Part shown: one piece after another, positions 8,896-17,036 of the stretch
Layout: every line of letters starts with the position of its first letter
Numbering within the stretch: position 1 is the stretch's first letter
Assembly (NCBI GenBank): GCA_025351425.1
Contig: JANXVY010000100.1
Location: 1 to 52,672 of the forward strand
DNA from: Hyphomicrobium sp.
GTDB lineage: Bacteria; Pseudomonadota; Alphaproteobacteria; Rhizobiales; Hyphomicrobiaceae
Direction: 5' to 3'
DNA length: 52,672 bases
Notes under the pieces: model-generated
Told to the model about the DNA's origin: nothing
Seen by the model: only the letters and a program-made list of their open reading frames with translations
The model's database searches: none
Program-made: the position numbers and the translations under genes

Positions 8896-10022
8896 CGTGT
8901 GAACACCGTGGCTGGATCTATCTTGGTCACTTTGAAGATCGCCGAGATGGCCGAGATGGCGCACATGCACAGCGTCAACACGAGCAGTCCGAAGGCGAGG
9001 GCGGGGGTCATCAGGATGGGCAGCGCCGACCCTTGCGCGGCGTAGACGATGATCAACGCGAGGACCATGCCGAGAGCGTACCCCAGCAACGCGCTCATGC
9101 CGGCCTGAGCCAGTATCACCTTGTGGATGTAGCCCGACGAAGACCCGAGCGCGCGCAGCGTCGCGAACTCGTTGATGTGGTCCTTCGTGCTCGAATACAG
9201 CGTCTGGGCTACGATCACCGTGCCGACAAGGGTTCCCAGCAGCGCGCCGCCGATCAGCGCTGCACCTGCGCCGGTATTAAAGAGCCACTGCTTGAGGCTG
9301 CGCTCCAGGAACTCGTCCTTGGTCAGGACTTCGGCGGGAGCGACTTTCGATTTGATTTCGGCACGCACCGTTTCGAGATTTGCGCCCGGCTCCAGTGTCA
9401 CGAGGTGGAACGTCGCTGTGTTGCCCGGTGCGTCGAGCAGAGCGCGGGCGCGCGAAATCGGCATATAGACATAGGGCGACTGGGTGAACGACTTGATATC
9501 GTCGGTCAGCGCTCGGACGCGGACCCGGCCGCTCGCGATCTGCGCGGTGCTGCCGATGCCGTCGATGCCCAATTCGGAAAGGTAGGATTTGTCGACGGCG
9601 ATGCCTTCGGGGGCCTTGATATCCTCCCAGGTGCCTTCAACCAGACGGAACGGTGCAATGCCGCCATCTTCGGCGTCCGCGCCGACGATCACCACGCGCG
9701 TCGATCCCCCCTTGGGTTTGCGCCATTCGGCAAACACGGACAGAACGGGGGCAACCGACTTGACGCCCGGCGTGCCAAGCGCCGCCTGACGCTCCTTCTG
9801 GGTCAGCAGCGTGCCGCCGTCCTCAAACGACTTGGCGCCGAATGCGGTGATCCAGAGTTCACCCTTGGCATTCTCGATGTTCGAGGTGATCTCTCGCGAC
9901 GACCCAAGATATAGGCCGAGCTGCACCGCAACCAGCACGATCGAAAACAAAATGCCGACGAGCGTCACCGCAAGCCGGATCCGGTCGTGGAACAGATTGC
10001 GGAACGCCAGGGTCAATATCAT
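8892..10022 (-). CDS. FtsX-like ABC transporter permease (DevC family)
   Basis: A permease of 376 residues if it starts at the ATG at 10022 (MILTLAFRNLFHDRIR), the usual DevC beginning just before the first membrane helix. The large periplasmic domain (about 50-240) is followed by three C-terminal helices, with the FtsX-type motif EFATLRALGSSSGYIHKVIL before the second. The same frame is open to another ATG at 10214 (440 residues), but the extra 64 residues are hydrophilic and unlike the family. The stop overlaps the ATPase start by 4 bases. Together with the next two genes it makes a complete inner-membrane export complex. Confidence 0.88.
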   Translation of the reverse strand: MILTLAFRNLFHDRIRLAVTLVGILFSIVLVAVQLGLYLGSSREITSNIENAKGELWITAFGAKSFEDGGTLLTQKERQAALGTPGVKSVAPVLSVFAEWRKPKGGSTRVVIVGADAEDGGIAPFRLVEGTWEDIKAPEGIAVDKSYLSELGIDGIGSTAQIASGRVRVRALTDDIKSFTQSPYVYMPISRARALLDAPGNTATFHLVTLEPGANLETVRAEIKSKVAPAEVLTKDEFLERSLKQWLFNTGAGAALIGGALLGTLVGTVIVAQTLYSSTKDHINEFATLRALGSSSGYIHKVILAQAGMSALLGYALGMVLALIIVYAAQGSALPILMTPALAFGLLVLTLCMCAISAISAIFKVTKIDPATVFTR

Positions 10023-10355
10023 AGTCTCAAGCGCGCCTTTCAACCAACCGGTCTTGCGGGCCCCGCCACGTATGGCCGCCCGACCGATATAACCTACGTA
10101 AGATGCCGATCGCAGCCGTTCCAGGTCAACCTGCGATAATGGTTCATCGCAGTCTGCAATGACGACCTGTAACCAGGGCTCAAGGAAATTGGCCCTTTTC
10201 GTGGCATCCGCCAATCCCCGGCCAACATGCCGCGATCACCGTTTTGCCGTTTTAGCATCCTAGCTGAGCCACAAGGTATCAACGATTTCAGTTGTTTGCG
10301 AAACGATGAACCCGGGACAGTTGATGTTATTTACCAGTTGACGAGACGAGGTACC
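10023..10355. other. Intergenic region between divergent exporter and DUF2147 genes
   Basis: These 333 bases hold the promoters of both divergent genes. Frames remain open as N-terminal extensions of both neighbours (to 10214 on - and from 10227 on +), but the extensions lack family similarity and signal-peptide logic. I see no RNA gene, repeat or convincing terminator here. Confidence 0.5.
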
Positions 10356-10946
10356 ATGTCACGCATTGCCACGGTTATTCTAGCAGGGTTGCTCAGCCAT
10401 GTTGCAGTTCCTGCGTGGGCGGGGTCGATGGAAGTCGGCATCTGGGTCGACGAAACGGGCGACGGCGCCGTCGAGATCGCGCCGTGCGGCCCCAAGTTGT
10501 GCGGCCGCATCGTGTGGCTCAAACAGCCACTCGACAAGGCCGGAAAACCGCTGATCGACGATCTCAATCCGGCGGCCGCTAAGCGCAAGCAGCCGATCTG
10601 CGGGTTGCAGGTCCTGGGTGGGTTGCAGAAGCAAAACGACGGCAGCTGGGACCAGGGCTGGGTCTATGATCCCAAGGTGGGAGAGTCGTACGATCTGGCA
10701 GTCCAGATCAAGGACGCCAACCACCTGGTGATCACCGGCTACCAGGGCCTCAAGCTGTTCAGCAAGAAGTTCACCTGGACGCGGTCCGCGAGCGCCCTGC
10801 CTTCGTGCAGCGCCACTATTACCGGCGCACCTGAGGCTTCGGGGGCTCCGGGGGCTCCGGGGGCTTCTGGCACCCCTGCCGCTTCCGCCGCAGCGAAGCC
10901 AGCTTCCCCGGCGCTGCCGCCGCCTGCGGCCACTGCAAAGAAATAA
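10356..10946 (+). CDS. Secreted DUF2147 domain protein
   Basis: A 196-residue protein with a signal peptide (residues 1-22, cleavage after AWA). A DUF2147 domain covers about 25-155, with the family opening GIWVDETGDGAVEIAPCG, the paired cysteines of PCGPKLCGRIVWL, and the closing LVITGYQGLKLFSKKFTWTR. The last 35 residues are Ala/Pro/Gly-rich and encoded partly by three 9-bp GGGGGCTCC-type repeats (10841-10867). I took the ATG at 10356 because the frame opening at 10227 would bury the signal peptide. DUF2147 proteins are periplasmic and of unclear function. It converges with the symporter gene 12 bases away. Confidence 0.88.
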   Translation: MSRIATVILAGLLSHVAVPAWAGSMEVGIWVDETGDGAVEIAPCGPKLCGRIVWLKQPLDKAGKPLIDDLNPAAAKRKQPICGLQVLGGLQKQNDGSWDQGWVYDPKVGESYDLAVQIKDANHLVITGYQGLKLFSKKFTWTRSASALPSCSATITGAPEASGAPGAPGASGTPAASAAAKPASPALPPPAATAKK

Positions 10947-10958
10947 TGTCGGCCGCTG

Positions 10959-12335
10959 CTATCTGGGCGACGTTCGCCGTGTTTGCGGCGGCGCCAATGC
11001 GACGTAAATGGCGACCGAGGCTGCGAGCGCCAGCAGATAGGGTATGGGCAGCGCGAAGACGAATTTCGCAGCCAGCCACACGAACATTCCCGCAAGTAGC
11101 GCGCCATAGGCGCTCACGGGGCCGCCGTAGTTCGTAAAGAGGGCGAAGATCGCCACCACGAACACACCGGCGCTGCCGAACGCAGATGCGGTCTCGACCA
11201 GATCGTGAATCCGTTCGCTCGACAGCGACAGAGAATAGGCTACGAGCGACAGCGCCATCACAGTTGTGCGAACGACCCACAATTTCTGCCTCGACGGCAG
11301 GTCGGGCAGCATGCGCAGCACGATGTTGTGCGACACCTGGGACGCTGGCCCATGGAGTGCCGAGTGCACGGTCGAGAGGATCGCCGAGATGATCGCACCC
11401 ACAAACGCGATGCGCAGCGCGCCTGGCAGATAGGCCTCGGCGAGCTTGGGTACGACCTGCTCGGGCTCGGGCAGACCCGGCAGGATATGGGCACCTTTGA
11501 GACCGAGATAAACTGGCATAATTCCGACGAGAAAATACATGAGTGCGCCGGCGCTGGTGCCGCTGGTTGCAACGGCTGCCGACCGGCTGCCGAGAAAACG
11601 CGAGATCAGCTCAACCGACACGACCGTCCCGCAGATGGGGATTGCGAGTTGCTCGACGGCCAGCAGGGCAGACAGCGCCTCGGATTGTTCGGCCACATGC
11701 AGCGGAGTTGGAATAATCCATCCAGCTGAAGCCGGGAGCGGCGCATTTGCGACCGCAATGGTGAGGATCACCAAGCCGGCTATCACGGCTGCGCCCTGGA
11801 TCACGTCGGTGACGCTGTCGGCGAGCAGGCCGCCGACCACGGAATAGCCGGCGACAAGGACCGCTGCGATCGTGATGGCGGTCTGGAGATCGAGGGTGGA
11901 GTTGGCGCTCAGAACCTGGCCAAAGGCGCGGATTTGAGCTGCGGCCCAAAACAGCGAGCCGGGCAGCAGCATGACCACCACCAGCTTTTCCACGCCGGGC
12001 GAATAGCGGGCGCGGAACAGATCGGCAAACGTCGTCAATCCGCGCCGCCACAGCGGCCCAGCCAGCAGCGTTCCGACGATGAGAAGGGCGAGGGCATAGC
12101 CAAACGGGTCGACGGCAGCGCCGCGCCAGCCGTTTTCGTACACCGCGCCGGCCGACGCCACGATCGCCTCGGCGCCGAAAAACGAGGCAAAAACCGAGAA
12201 CGCGACCAGCCCCGAACCCAGCGAGCGGCCGGCCAGAATGTAATCGGACTCGCTCGACATCGTGCGCGAGGCTGAGATGCCGATCGCGAACTGCACCAGC
12301 ACGTAGCCTAACATCGCCAGCACGATGCCGTTCAT
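10959..12335 (-). CDS. Sodium:solute symporter (SSF) family transporter
   Basis: A 458-residue inner-membrane protein with about 12-13 hydrophobic helices in LeuT-fold order. It begins MNGIVLAMLGYVLVQFAIGI and shows the SSF features SESDYILAGRSLGSGLVAFS and FFGAEAIVASAGAVYENG near helices 1-2, and GYSVVGGLLADSVTDVIQGA in the middle (usual sodium-site helix region). The start at 12335 is supported by GGAG seven bases upstream; the frame extends further but without a signal. Substrate could be an amino acid, sugar or carboxylate. It stands alone and ends convergently with the DUF2147 gene. Confidence 0.88.
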   Translation of the reverse strand: MNGIVLAMLGYVLVQFAIGISASRTMSSESDYILAGRSLGSGLVAFSVFASFFGAEAIVASAGAVYENGWRGAAVDPFGYALALLIVGTLLAGPLWRRGLTTFADLFRARYSPGVEKLVVVMLLPGSLFWAAAQIRAFGQVLSANSTLDLQTAITIAAVLVAGYSVVGGLLADSVTDVIQGAAVIAGLVILTIAVANAPLPASAGWIIPTPLHVAEQSEALSALLAVEQLAIPICGTVVSVELISRFLGSRSAAVATSGTSAGALMYFLVGIMPVYLGLKGAHILPGLPEPEQVVPKLAEAYLPGALRIAFVGAIISAILSTVHSALHGPASQVSHNIVLRMLPDLPSRQKLWVVRTTVMALSLVAYSLSLSSERIHDLVETASAFGSAGVFVVAIFALFTNYGGPVSAYGALLAGMFVWLAAKFVFALPIPYLLALAASVAIYVALAPPQTRRTSPR

Positions 12336-12536
12336 GCGTTTCTCCAGGCAGCGCATACCCCGATCCGATGATGCGATACCGGGTAGCGTCTTGCAATGTC
12401 TTGCAAACGGCCCACCGGGACGCCAACTCACGCAAAGTGTTTTGCGGCGGTGCGAGGCAACGCCGGCCGGGCTTGCCTTGTTCTCGCAATGTGGGGCCGC
12501 TATGGGTACACGCTAGGGTTCTGCGAGGAGTACTAC

Positions 12537-14339
12537 GTGTTGCCTGCGCGCCGTATCGTTTCATCGTTGCTTGCGATCTGCCTTTCGGCTTCGCACGCCC
12601 TGCCCGCATATGCTGCCGGCGAGACGCTGACCAAGGCCGACTATGAGGCCTGCCAGACGCATGACGAGGGTGGATTTCGCAAAGCTATCGAGGCCATAAC
12701 CCAGGATGCGCTGAAGCGTTCGCTCGCCTCGTTCGACTACAAAAATTCGGTTTTTGACGCGTGGCGAACAGGGGGCATGGACGACATCATCGACAAGCGG
12801 GTCGATCTTGCCGTGTCGGAAGTCGGCAACGAGACGAGTTGGGGTGAGTTGCTGCAATCGCTCGCTTACTCCCAGAAAGCGCAGGACCTCGCCAAGGCCG
12901 TCGCCGAACGCGTCTACCGGTCGGACGCGGTCAAGACCGGCATCGAGGCCGTGGCGACGGACGTCGGCCGGAAGCTCGGATCGGGCCTCGAATTTGCCAG
13001 CCAGGATGCGGCAGGGCCCGCCATCGCCTGCGTCAAAGCGTTTCTCGGGCCGCGCTACGGAGCGGCGGTTTCGGGCGCTGTCACAGCGCAGGCCGAAAAA
13101 GAATTCGCAATCGATTCCTCCAAGGGTGCTGCGAGCGTCTCGACGGGGGCCGTGCTCGCTCAATCGAGCGATGGTGTGACCGGCGCTGCGATCCTCATCG
13201 TGCGGCGTTCGCTCGCCAACATGGCCCAGCGCATCGGCCAGCGGATGGTCGGCAGCGTGTTGTCCCGACTCGTCTCGGTTGCCGCCGGCGGGATCGGCGC
13301 CGTGCTGATCGCCAAGGATATCTGGGAGTTGCGCTCGGGCGTGCTGCCGATCATCGCGGGCGAAATGAAATCGAAGACGACCAAGACCCAAGTGCAGGAG
13401 GAACTCGCCAAATCGATCGCCGACCAGATCGGAGAGCACGTCAAGGACGTGGCGGGCAAGACTTCGGACCGGATCGTCGAGATCTGGCAAGAGTTCCGGC
13501 GCGCGCATATCAAATCGCTCGACCTTGCCGACCGTAACGCCGGGTTTCGCTCCTTCCTCGATCTGACGAAGCCGGCCCTAATGCCGCGGCTCGACGAAGT
13601 CGTAGGCCTGCTGCTCGCCAGCGAGGGCGAAGCCGGCATCCTCAAACGGCTTTCCGACGGCACCCTCGACACCGCGATCAACACCTTGACGCCGCCAGGC
13701 ATGGACATCGTGCGCGAAACCCGCAGCGTGGACGCCGGGCTCAAATGGGCCGCGGTTGCCGGCGATCTGCTGCCAAAGGCCGTCGAAAACGAAGTCTACC
13801 GGCGGGCAGCACCCGAAGACTTCTCCAAGGCTTCGCTCGGCCGCCTGCTGGCACTCGACGACAAACTGGCGATCGGCAGGCTCGCCAGCCTGAAGCGCGA
13901 CGCCCGCGAGACGCTGTTCGAACTCGACGCCAACGATCTCAAGACGCTGGCGAGGGCGCTGGCGGAAACCGAACTTGCGACGCTGTCTGGCTATCTGACC
14001 GGGCTGGAAAAGCGCCCGCGCGAGCGGATATTACGGGCCATTGCGCTCGCGCCTGGTAAAATGCACCTGCTCGCCTCGGCGCGGGTGCGCGACGCGGTGC
14101 TCGCCAGCCGGGATCAGACGTCGGCGGTCGATATGATGTTGCGCGCGGATTCGGGCGGCCCGCAGATGATCATGCAGGATTTGAAACTCGCGTTCGACGG
14201 GCAGATCAGCCCAATCCTCATGTGGGAGCGCCATCCTGCCATCGTCGGGCTAGCCGTCATCCCGCTGCTGATCTTCCTGCTCCTGTTGCGGCGCATCTTC
14301 GGGGCACGGCGCAAGGTGACCGTGGCCAGTTCGCCTTGA
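12537..14339 (+). CDS. Unknown 600-residue envelope protein with signal peptide and C-terminal membrane anchor
   Basis: I do not recognise the family. The best start is GTG 12537 (or TTG 12540), placed 6-9 bases after a strong GAGGAG. This puts a signal peptide at the N-terminus (LPARRIVSSLLAICLSASHA, cleavage near AYA). The body is mainly helical, with a glycine/alanine-rich hydrophobic stretch around residues 225-265 (LVSVAAGGIGAVLIAKDIWE), a long charged middle and one C-terminal membrane helix (IVGLAVIPLLIFLLLLRRIF) followed by a basic tail. A protein with most of its mass in the periplasm, tethered to the inner membrane, is inferred. The longer ATG frame at 12396 adds a segment that looks noncoding. 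Confidence 0.8.
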   Translation: MLPARRIVSSLLAICLSASHALPAYAAGETLTKADYEACQTHDEGGFRKAIEAITQDALKRSLASFDYKNSVFDAWRTGGMDDIIDKRVDLAVSEVGNETSWGELLQSLAYSQKAQDLAKAVAERVYRSDAVKTGIEAVATDVGRKLGSGLEFASQDAAGPAIACVKAFLGPRYGAAVSGAVTAQAEKEFAIDSSKGAASVSTGAVLAQSSDGVTGAAILIVRRSLANMAQRIGQRMVGSVLSRLVSVAAGGIGAVLIAKDIWELRSGVLPIIAGEMKSKTTKTQVQEELAKSIADQIGEHVKDVAGKTSDRIVEIWQEFRRAHIKSLDLADRNAGFRSFLDLTKPALMPRLDEVVGLLLASEGEAGILKRLSDGTLDTAINTLTPPGMDIVRETRSVDAGLKWAAVAGDLLPKAVENEVYRRAAPEDFSKASLGRLLALDDKLAIGRLASLKRDARETLFELDANDLKTLARALAETELATLSGYLTGLEKRPRERILRAIALAPGKMHLLASARVRDAVLASRDQTSAVDMMLRADSGGPQMIMQDLKLAFDGQISPILMWERHPAIVGLAVIPLLIFLLLLRRIFGARRKVTVASSP

Positions 14340-14524
14340 AGCGGTTTTTTACACCGAACAGCTCACACTTGGAATAATCAACGGCGGCACGTTATCCACC
14401 GTCACATTCCGCGTTGCACTTCAAAGAGTGGGGCAAATCGGCGTACGGCTGCACTCGAACACGCCACCACAAAGCTCGGGAGCAGCCCGTCATGGCAACC
14501 GCGACGCACAAAGGATCCGTTCTC

Positions 14525-14701
14525 ATGGCCCTGAAAGCCCCTGGAATTCTTACATTCATGATTTCTGTCATTCTTGTGGTGACCGTGCTGATGATCAAGC
14601 TGTTCGGCGCCAGCGTACCTGGGCTTGTCGGCCATGAATTCTGGGGCCTGCTGTTGGCGCACGTCATCCTCGTGCTTGGCTGCTTGATGCGCGGGCTGTA
14701 A
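14525..14701 (+). CDS. Small two-helix membrane protein
   Basis: A 58-residue hydrophobic protein beginning MALKAPGILTFMISVILVVT. It has two membrane helices (about 8-24 and 37-53) around a short GASVPGLVGHEFW loop. An AAGGA nine bases upstream supports ATG 14525; an in-frame ATG at 14492 with a weaker GGGAG is the alternative (69 residues). Small proteins of this pattern are, to my knowledge, common in Hyphomicrobiales, without known function. Confidence 0.65.
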   Translation: MALKAPGILTFMISVILVVTVLMIKLFGASVPGLVGHEFWGLLLAHVILVLGCLMRGL

Positions 14702-14920
14702 CGCCCTTTTCCTGTCAACCAACACACACGCGAAACCCAGGCCGTCCGAAGCTGGACTTTGCTGCATTGCGGTATTGCGAGTGCGAAGGTGTTATACTGC
14801 TTTACCCTTGATCTATATGGGCTTTTTCGCACTGGTTGCCCTATAGGTCAGATGCGCAATTGTGACGCGCGGCAGAGCGTAATCTGGTCAAGCTTGGGGG
14901 ACGCTCCATAAGTTTGCCAC

Positions 14921-15124
14921 ATGAAATTCGATCCTACAGAACCCCGTCCGCTTCCAAGTCAAATTCCCCGCCGGCTGAAAATGTCAGCGCGGGAGATCGG
15001 CGTTGCATTGGCGTTGACGTGCGCCGCAATCGTGCAGCTGGTCTTTGCTCTTTCCAGCAAAGGCGAGAGGGCCGGAAGTTCGCTGACCATCGGGCCGGCG
15101 GCGTTGATCCGTCCGGCTCCTTGA
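14921..15124 (+). CDS. Small single-helix membrane protein, hypothetical
   Basis: A 67-residue frame with a Pro-rich hydrophilic start (PTEPRPLPSQIPRRLKMSAR), one membrane helix (about 25-44, IGVALALTCAAIVQLVFAL) and a short tail. The Shine-Dalgarno is weak. The topology is coherent and the gene fits between its neighbours, but nothing identifies it. Moderate to low confidence that it is expressed. Confidence 0.4.
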   Translation: MKFDPTEPRPLPSQIPRRLKMSAREIGVALALTCAAIVQLVFALSSKGERAGSSLTIGPAALIRPAP

Positions 15125-15167
15125 GAGCGGCCGCTGCATTGTAAGGTCTCGAACGCGGCTCGTTACG

Positions 15168-17036
15168 CTAAGCTACCGTTGTGCCGCCGGGCGCCATCAT
15201 CCGGGCGCGCTGAAGGCCCCGGACACTGTTCCCCAGATAAACGGTTGCGCCACCGGCCAGATCGTCCAGCGTCAGCCGGCGCTCAACGGCCCGGCCGCTT
15301 GCCAGCAATTCAGTTCTCAGCACGCCGGGCAGCGCACCGGCGGAAAGCGGCGGCGTCAGCAGCACGCCGTCGCGCTCCACGAAGATGGTGGTGCGGCTGC
15401 CCTCGGCCAGCACACCTTGCTCGTTCAGGTAAATCACTTCATCGGCCGCGTGCGCATCGTGATAGTGCTGCCATTCGCGGTCGTAGAGGGTGCGCTCCGT
15501 CGTCTTGTGGGCGAGGAAAACATTCGTGCTGTCGAGGCGCGTCGGCGACACGACGTAGCCGATGACCGTGCCGGCCGGGGCAGCCGGCATCGCGGCCGAG
15601 GTGACCGTGGTCGCGCCGTCCTCGTGCAGCAACAGGCGGACGCGCAGCCGTACGTCGCGCTGGTCAGCCACGCTCGCCTCGAGTGCGGCGCGAACCTTGG
15701 CCACATCGCAACGGAAGCCGAAATGGCGGGCCGAATTCGCCAGCCGCGTCAGGTGCCGCTCCAGCAGCCAATATTCGCAGTTTGCGCCCAATTCCGGATC
15801 GAATAACAGGGTTTCGATCAGCTCGAAGCGGTGGACCTTGTCGGTCAGAAATTTCATCTTGAGCAGGCACTCGGCATATTCGCGCGCGCCTTCGCTATCG
15901 GCGACCACGCCCGAGCCGATGCCCATTTCACCGTGACCATCGGGAAAAAACACCGGCGTGCGGATCGCGACATTGAACAGGGAATGGCCGTCCGGCGAGA
16001 TGCGGCCGATGGCGCCGCAGTAGACGCCGCGGGGGCTGTCCTCAAGTTCGGCAATCAGTTCCATGGCGCGGATCTTGGGCGCGCCCGTCACGGAGCCCGG
16101 CGGGAAGATCGCCTCCAGAAGGTGCGCCAGCGAGGTGCCCTCCTTGATCGTCGCGCTCACGCCCGACGTCATCTGGTGCAGCGTCTTGAAGGTTTCGACC
16201 GTGAACAGGTCGGTGACGTGGACGCTGCCGATATCAGAGATGCGGCCCAGGTCGTTGCGCATCAGATCCACGATCATGAGGTTCTCGGCGCGCTGCTTGA
16301 CGTCGGTCGCCAGCACCCGGCGTGCCTCCGCGTCCTCTTCCTCATTCGCCCCGCGCGGGCTCGTGCCCTTCATGGGACGGGTCGAGACTGCCCTGCCCGA
16401 CTGCTCGATGAACAGCTCGGGTGAAGCGGACAGGATCGTCAGATCGCCGGTCTCGATGATGCCGCCATAGGCGACGCGCTGCTTCTGGCGCAGTTCGCGG
16501 TAGAGCGCGACGGGCGACCCTTCCAGCAGGAAACGGGCGCGCAGCGTCAAGTTCATCTGATAGATGTCGCCGGCGCGGATATATTCGGCGGCTTTGGCGA
16601 AGCGAGCCTCGTATTCGGGACCGCTCCAGGAATGGGTGATGGCGTGGAGGGTGGGCTTTTCCCGCGGTTCGCGCGCGAGCCAGGCTTCGACATCGGCGCT
16701 CGCGAGCGTGCGCGGCGCTTTGAACAGGCCAAACCAGATCAGCGGCACGCTGCGGTTGGCCGGCATCAGATGGGCAAGCCGCGGCTCAAGCGCGTAGCCT
16801 AGCTCGTAGGCGAAGTAGCCGGCCGCATGGAGCCCGCGCTTGCCGGCCCCTTCCAGGCGTTCGAGCGCACGCGGAACCTCGGCCACCGTATCGGCGCGCA
16901 CGATTTCCACCGCGTCGGTATAGAGCGCGGAGGGCGCTCCCGAACCGGTGTTGTCATCCAGTAGCACGTACGGGCGCCAGGAAAGCGGGTCTTGGCAGGG
17001 GCTCGACGCGGGTGCGTCTAAAGTCGAATGTGTCAT
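15168..17036 (-). CDS. pabB: Aminodeoxychorismate synthase component I fused to aminodeoxychorismate lyase (PabB-PabC)
   Basis: A 622-residue fusion making p-aminobenzoate for folate. The first ~380 residues are a chorismate-binding PabB domain with the motifs GDIYQMNLTLRARF, RPMKGTSPRG (chorismate-site Lys), ENLMIVDLMRNDLGR and PPGSVTGAPKIRAME. The rest is a class IV PLP aminotransferase/lyase domain with the probable PLP lysine in FLAHKTTERTLYD and the downstream EGSRTTIFVE. The start is the ATG at 17036, overlapping the upstream GT39 gene as ATGA; a longer frame to 17555 lies inside that gene and is not coding. The glutaminase partner PabA is not in the window. Confidence 0.92.
   Translation of the reverse strand: MTHSTLDAPASSPCQDPLSWRPYVLLDDNTGSGAPSALYTDAVEIVRADTVAEVPRALERLEGAGKRGLHAAGYFAYELGYALEPRLAHLMPANRSVPLIWFGLFKAPRTLASADVEAWLAREPREKPTLHAITHSWSGPEYEARFAKAAEYIRAGDIYQMNLTLRARFLLEGSPVALYRELRQKQRVAYGGIIETGDLTILSASPELFIEQSGRAVSTRPMKGTSPRGANEEEDAEARRVLATDVKQRAENLMIVDLMRNDLGRISDIGSVHVTDLFTVETFKTLHQMTSGVSATIKEGTSLAHLLEAIFPPGSVTGAPKIRAMELIAELEDSPRGVYCGAIGRISPDGHSLFNVAIRTPVFFPDGHGEMGIGSGVVADSEGAREYAECLLKMKFLTDKVHRFELIETLLFDPELGANCEYWLLERHLTRLANSARHFGFRCDVAKVRAALEASVADQRDVRLRVRLLLHEDGATTVTSAAMPAAPAGTVIGYVVSPTRLDSTNVFLAHKTTERTLYDREWQHYHDAHAADEVIYLNEQGVLAEGSRTTIFVERDGVLLTPPLSAGALPGVLRTELLASGRAVERRLTLDDLAGGATVYLGNSVRGLQRARMMAPGGTTVA

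Noticed and set aside
10023-10214. 64-residue N-terminal extension of the DevC-like permease
   Set aside because: Not hydrophobic and unlike DevC starts; the ATG at 10022 begins the conserved region. Kept as an alternative only.
14780-14833. Inverted repeat AGTGCGAA/TTCGCACT with 38-base spacing, considered as an RNA element
   Set aside because: Only 8-bp arms, no further supporting stem and no match to a known riboswitch or tRNA.
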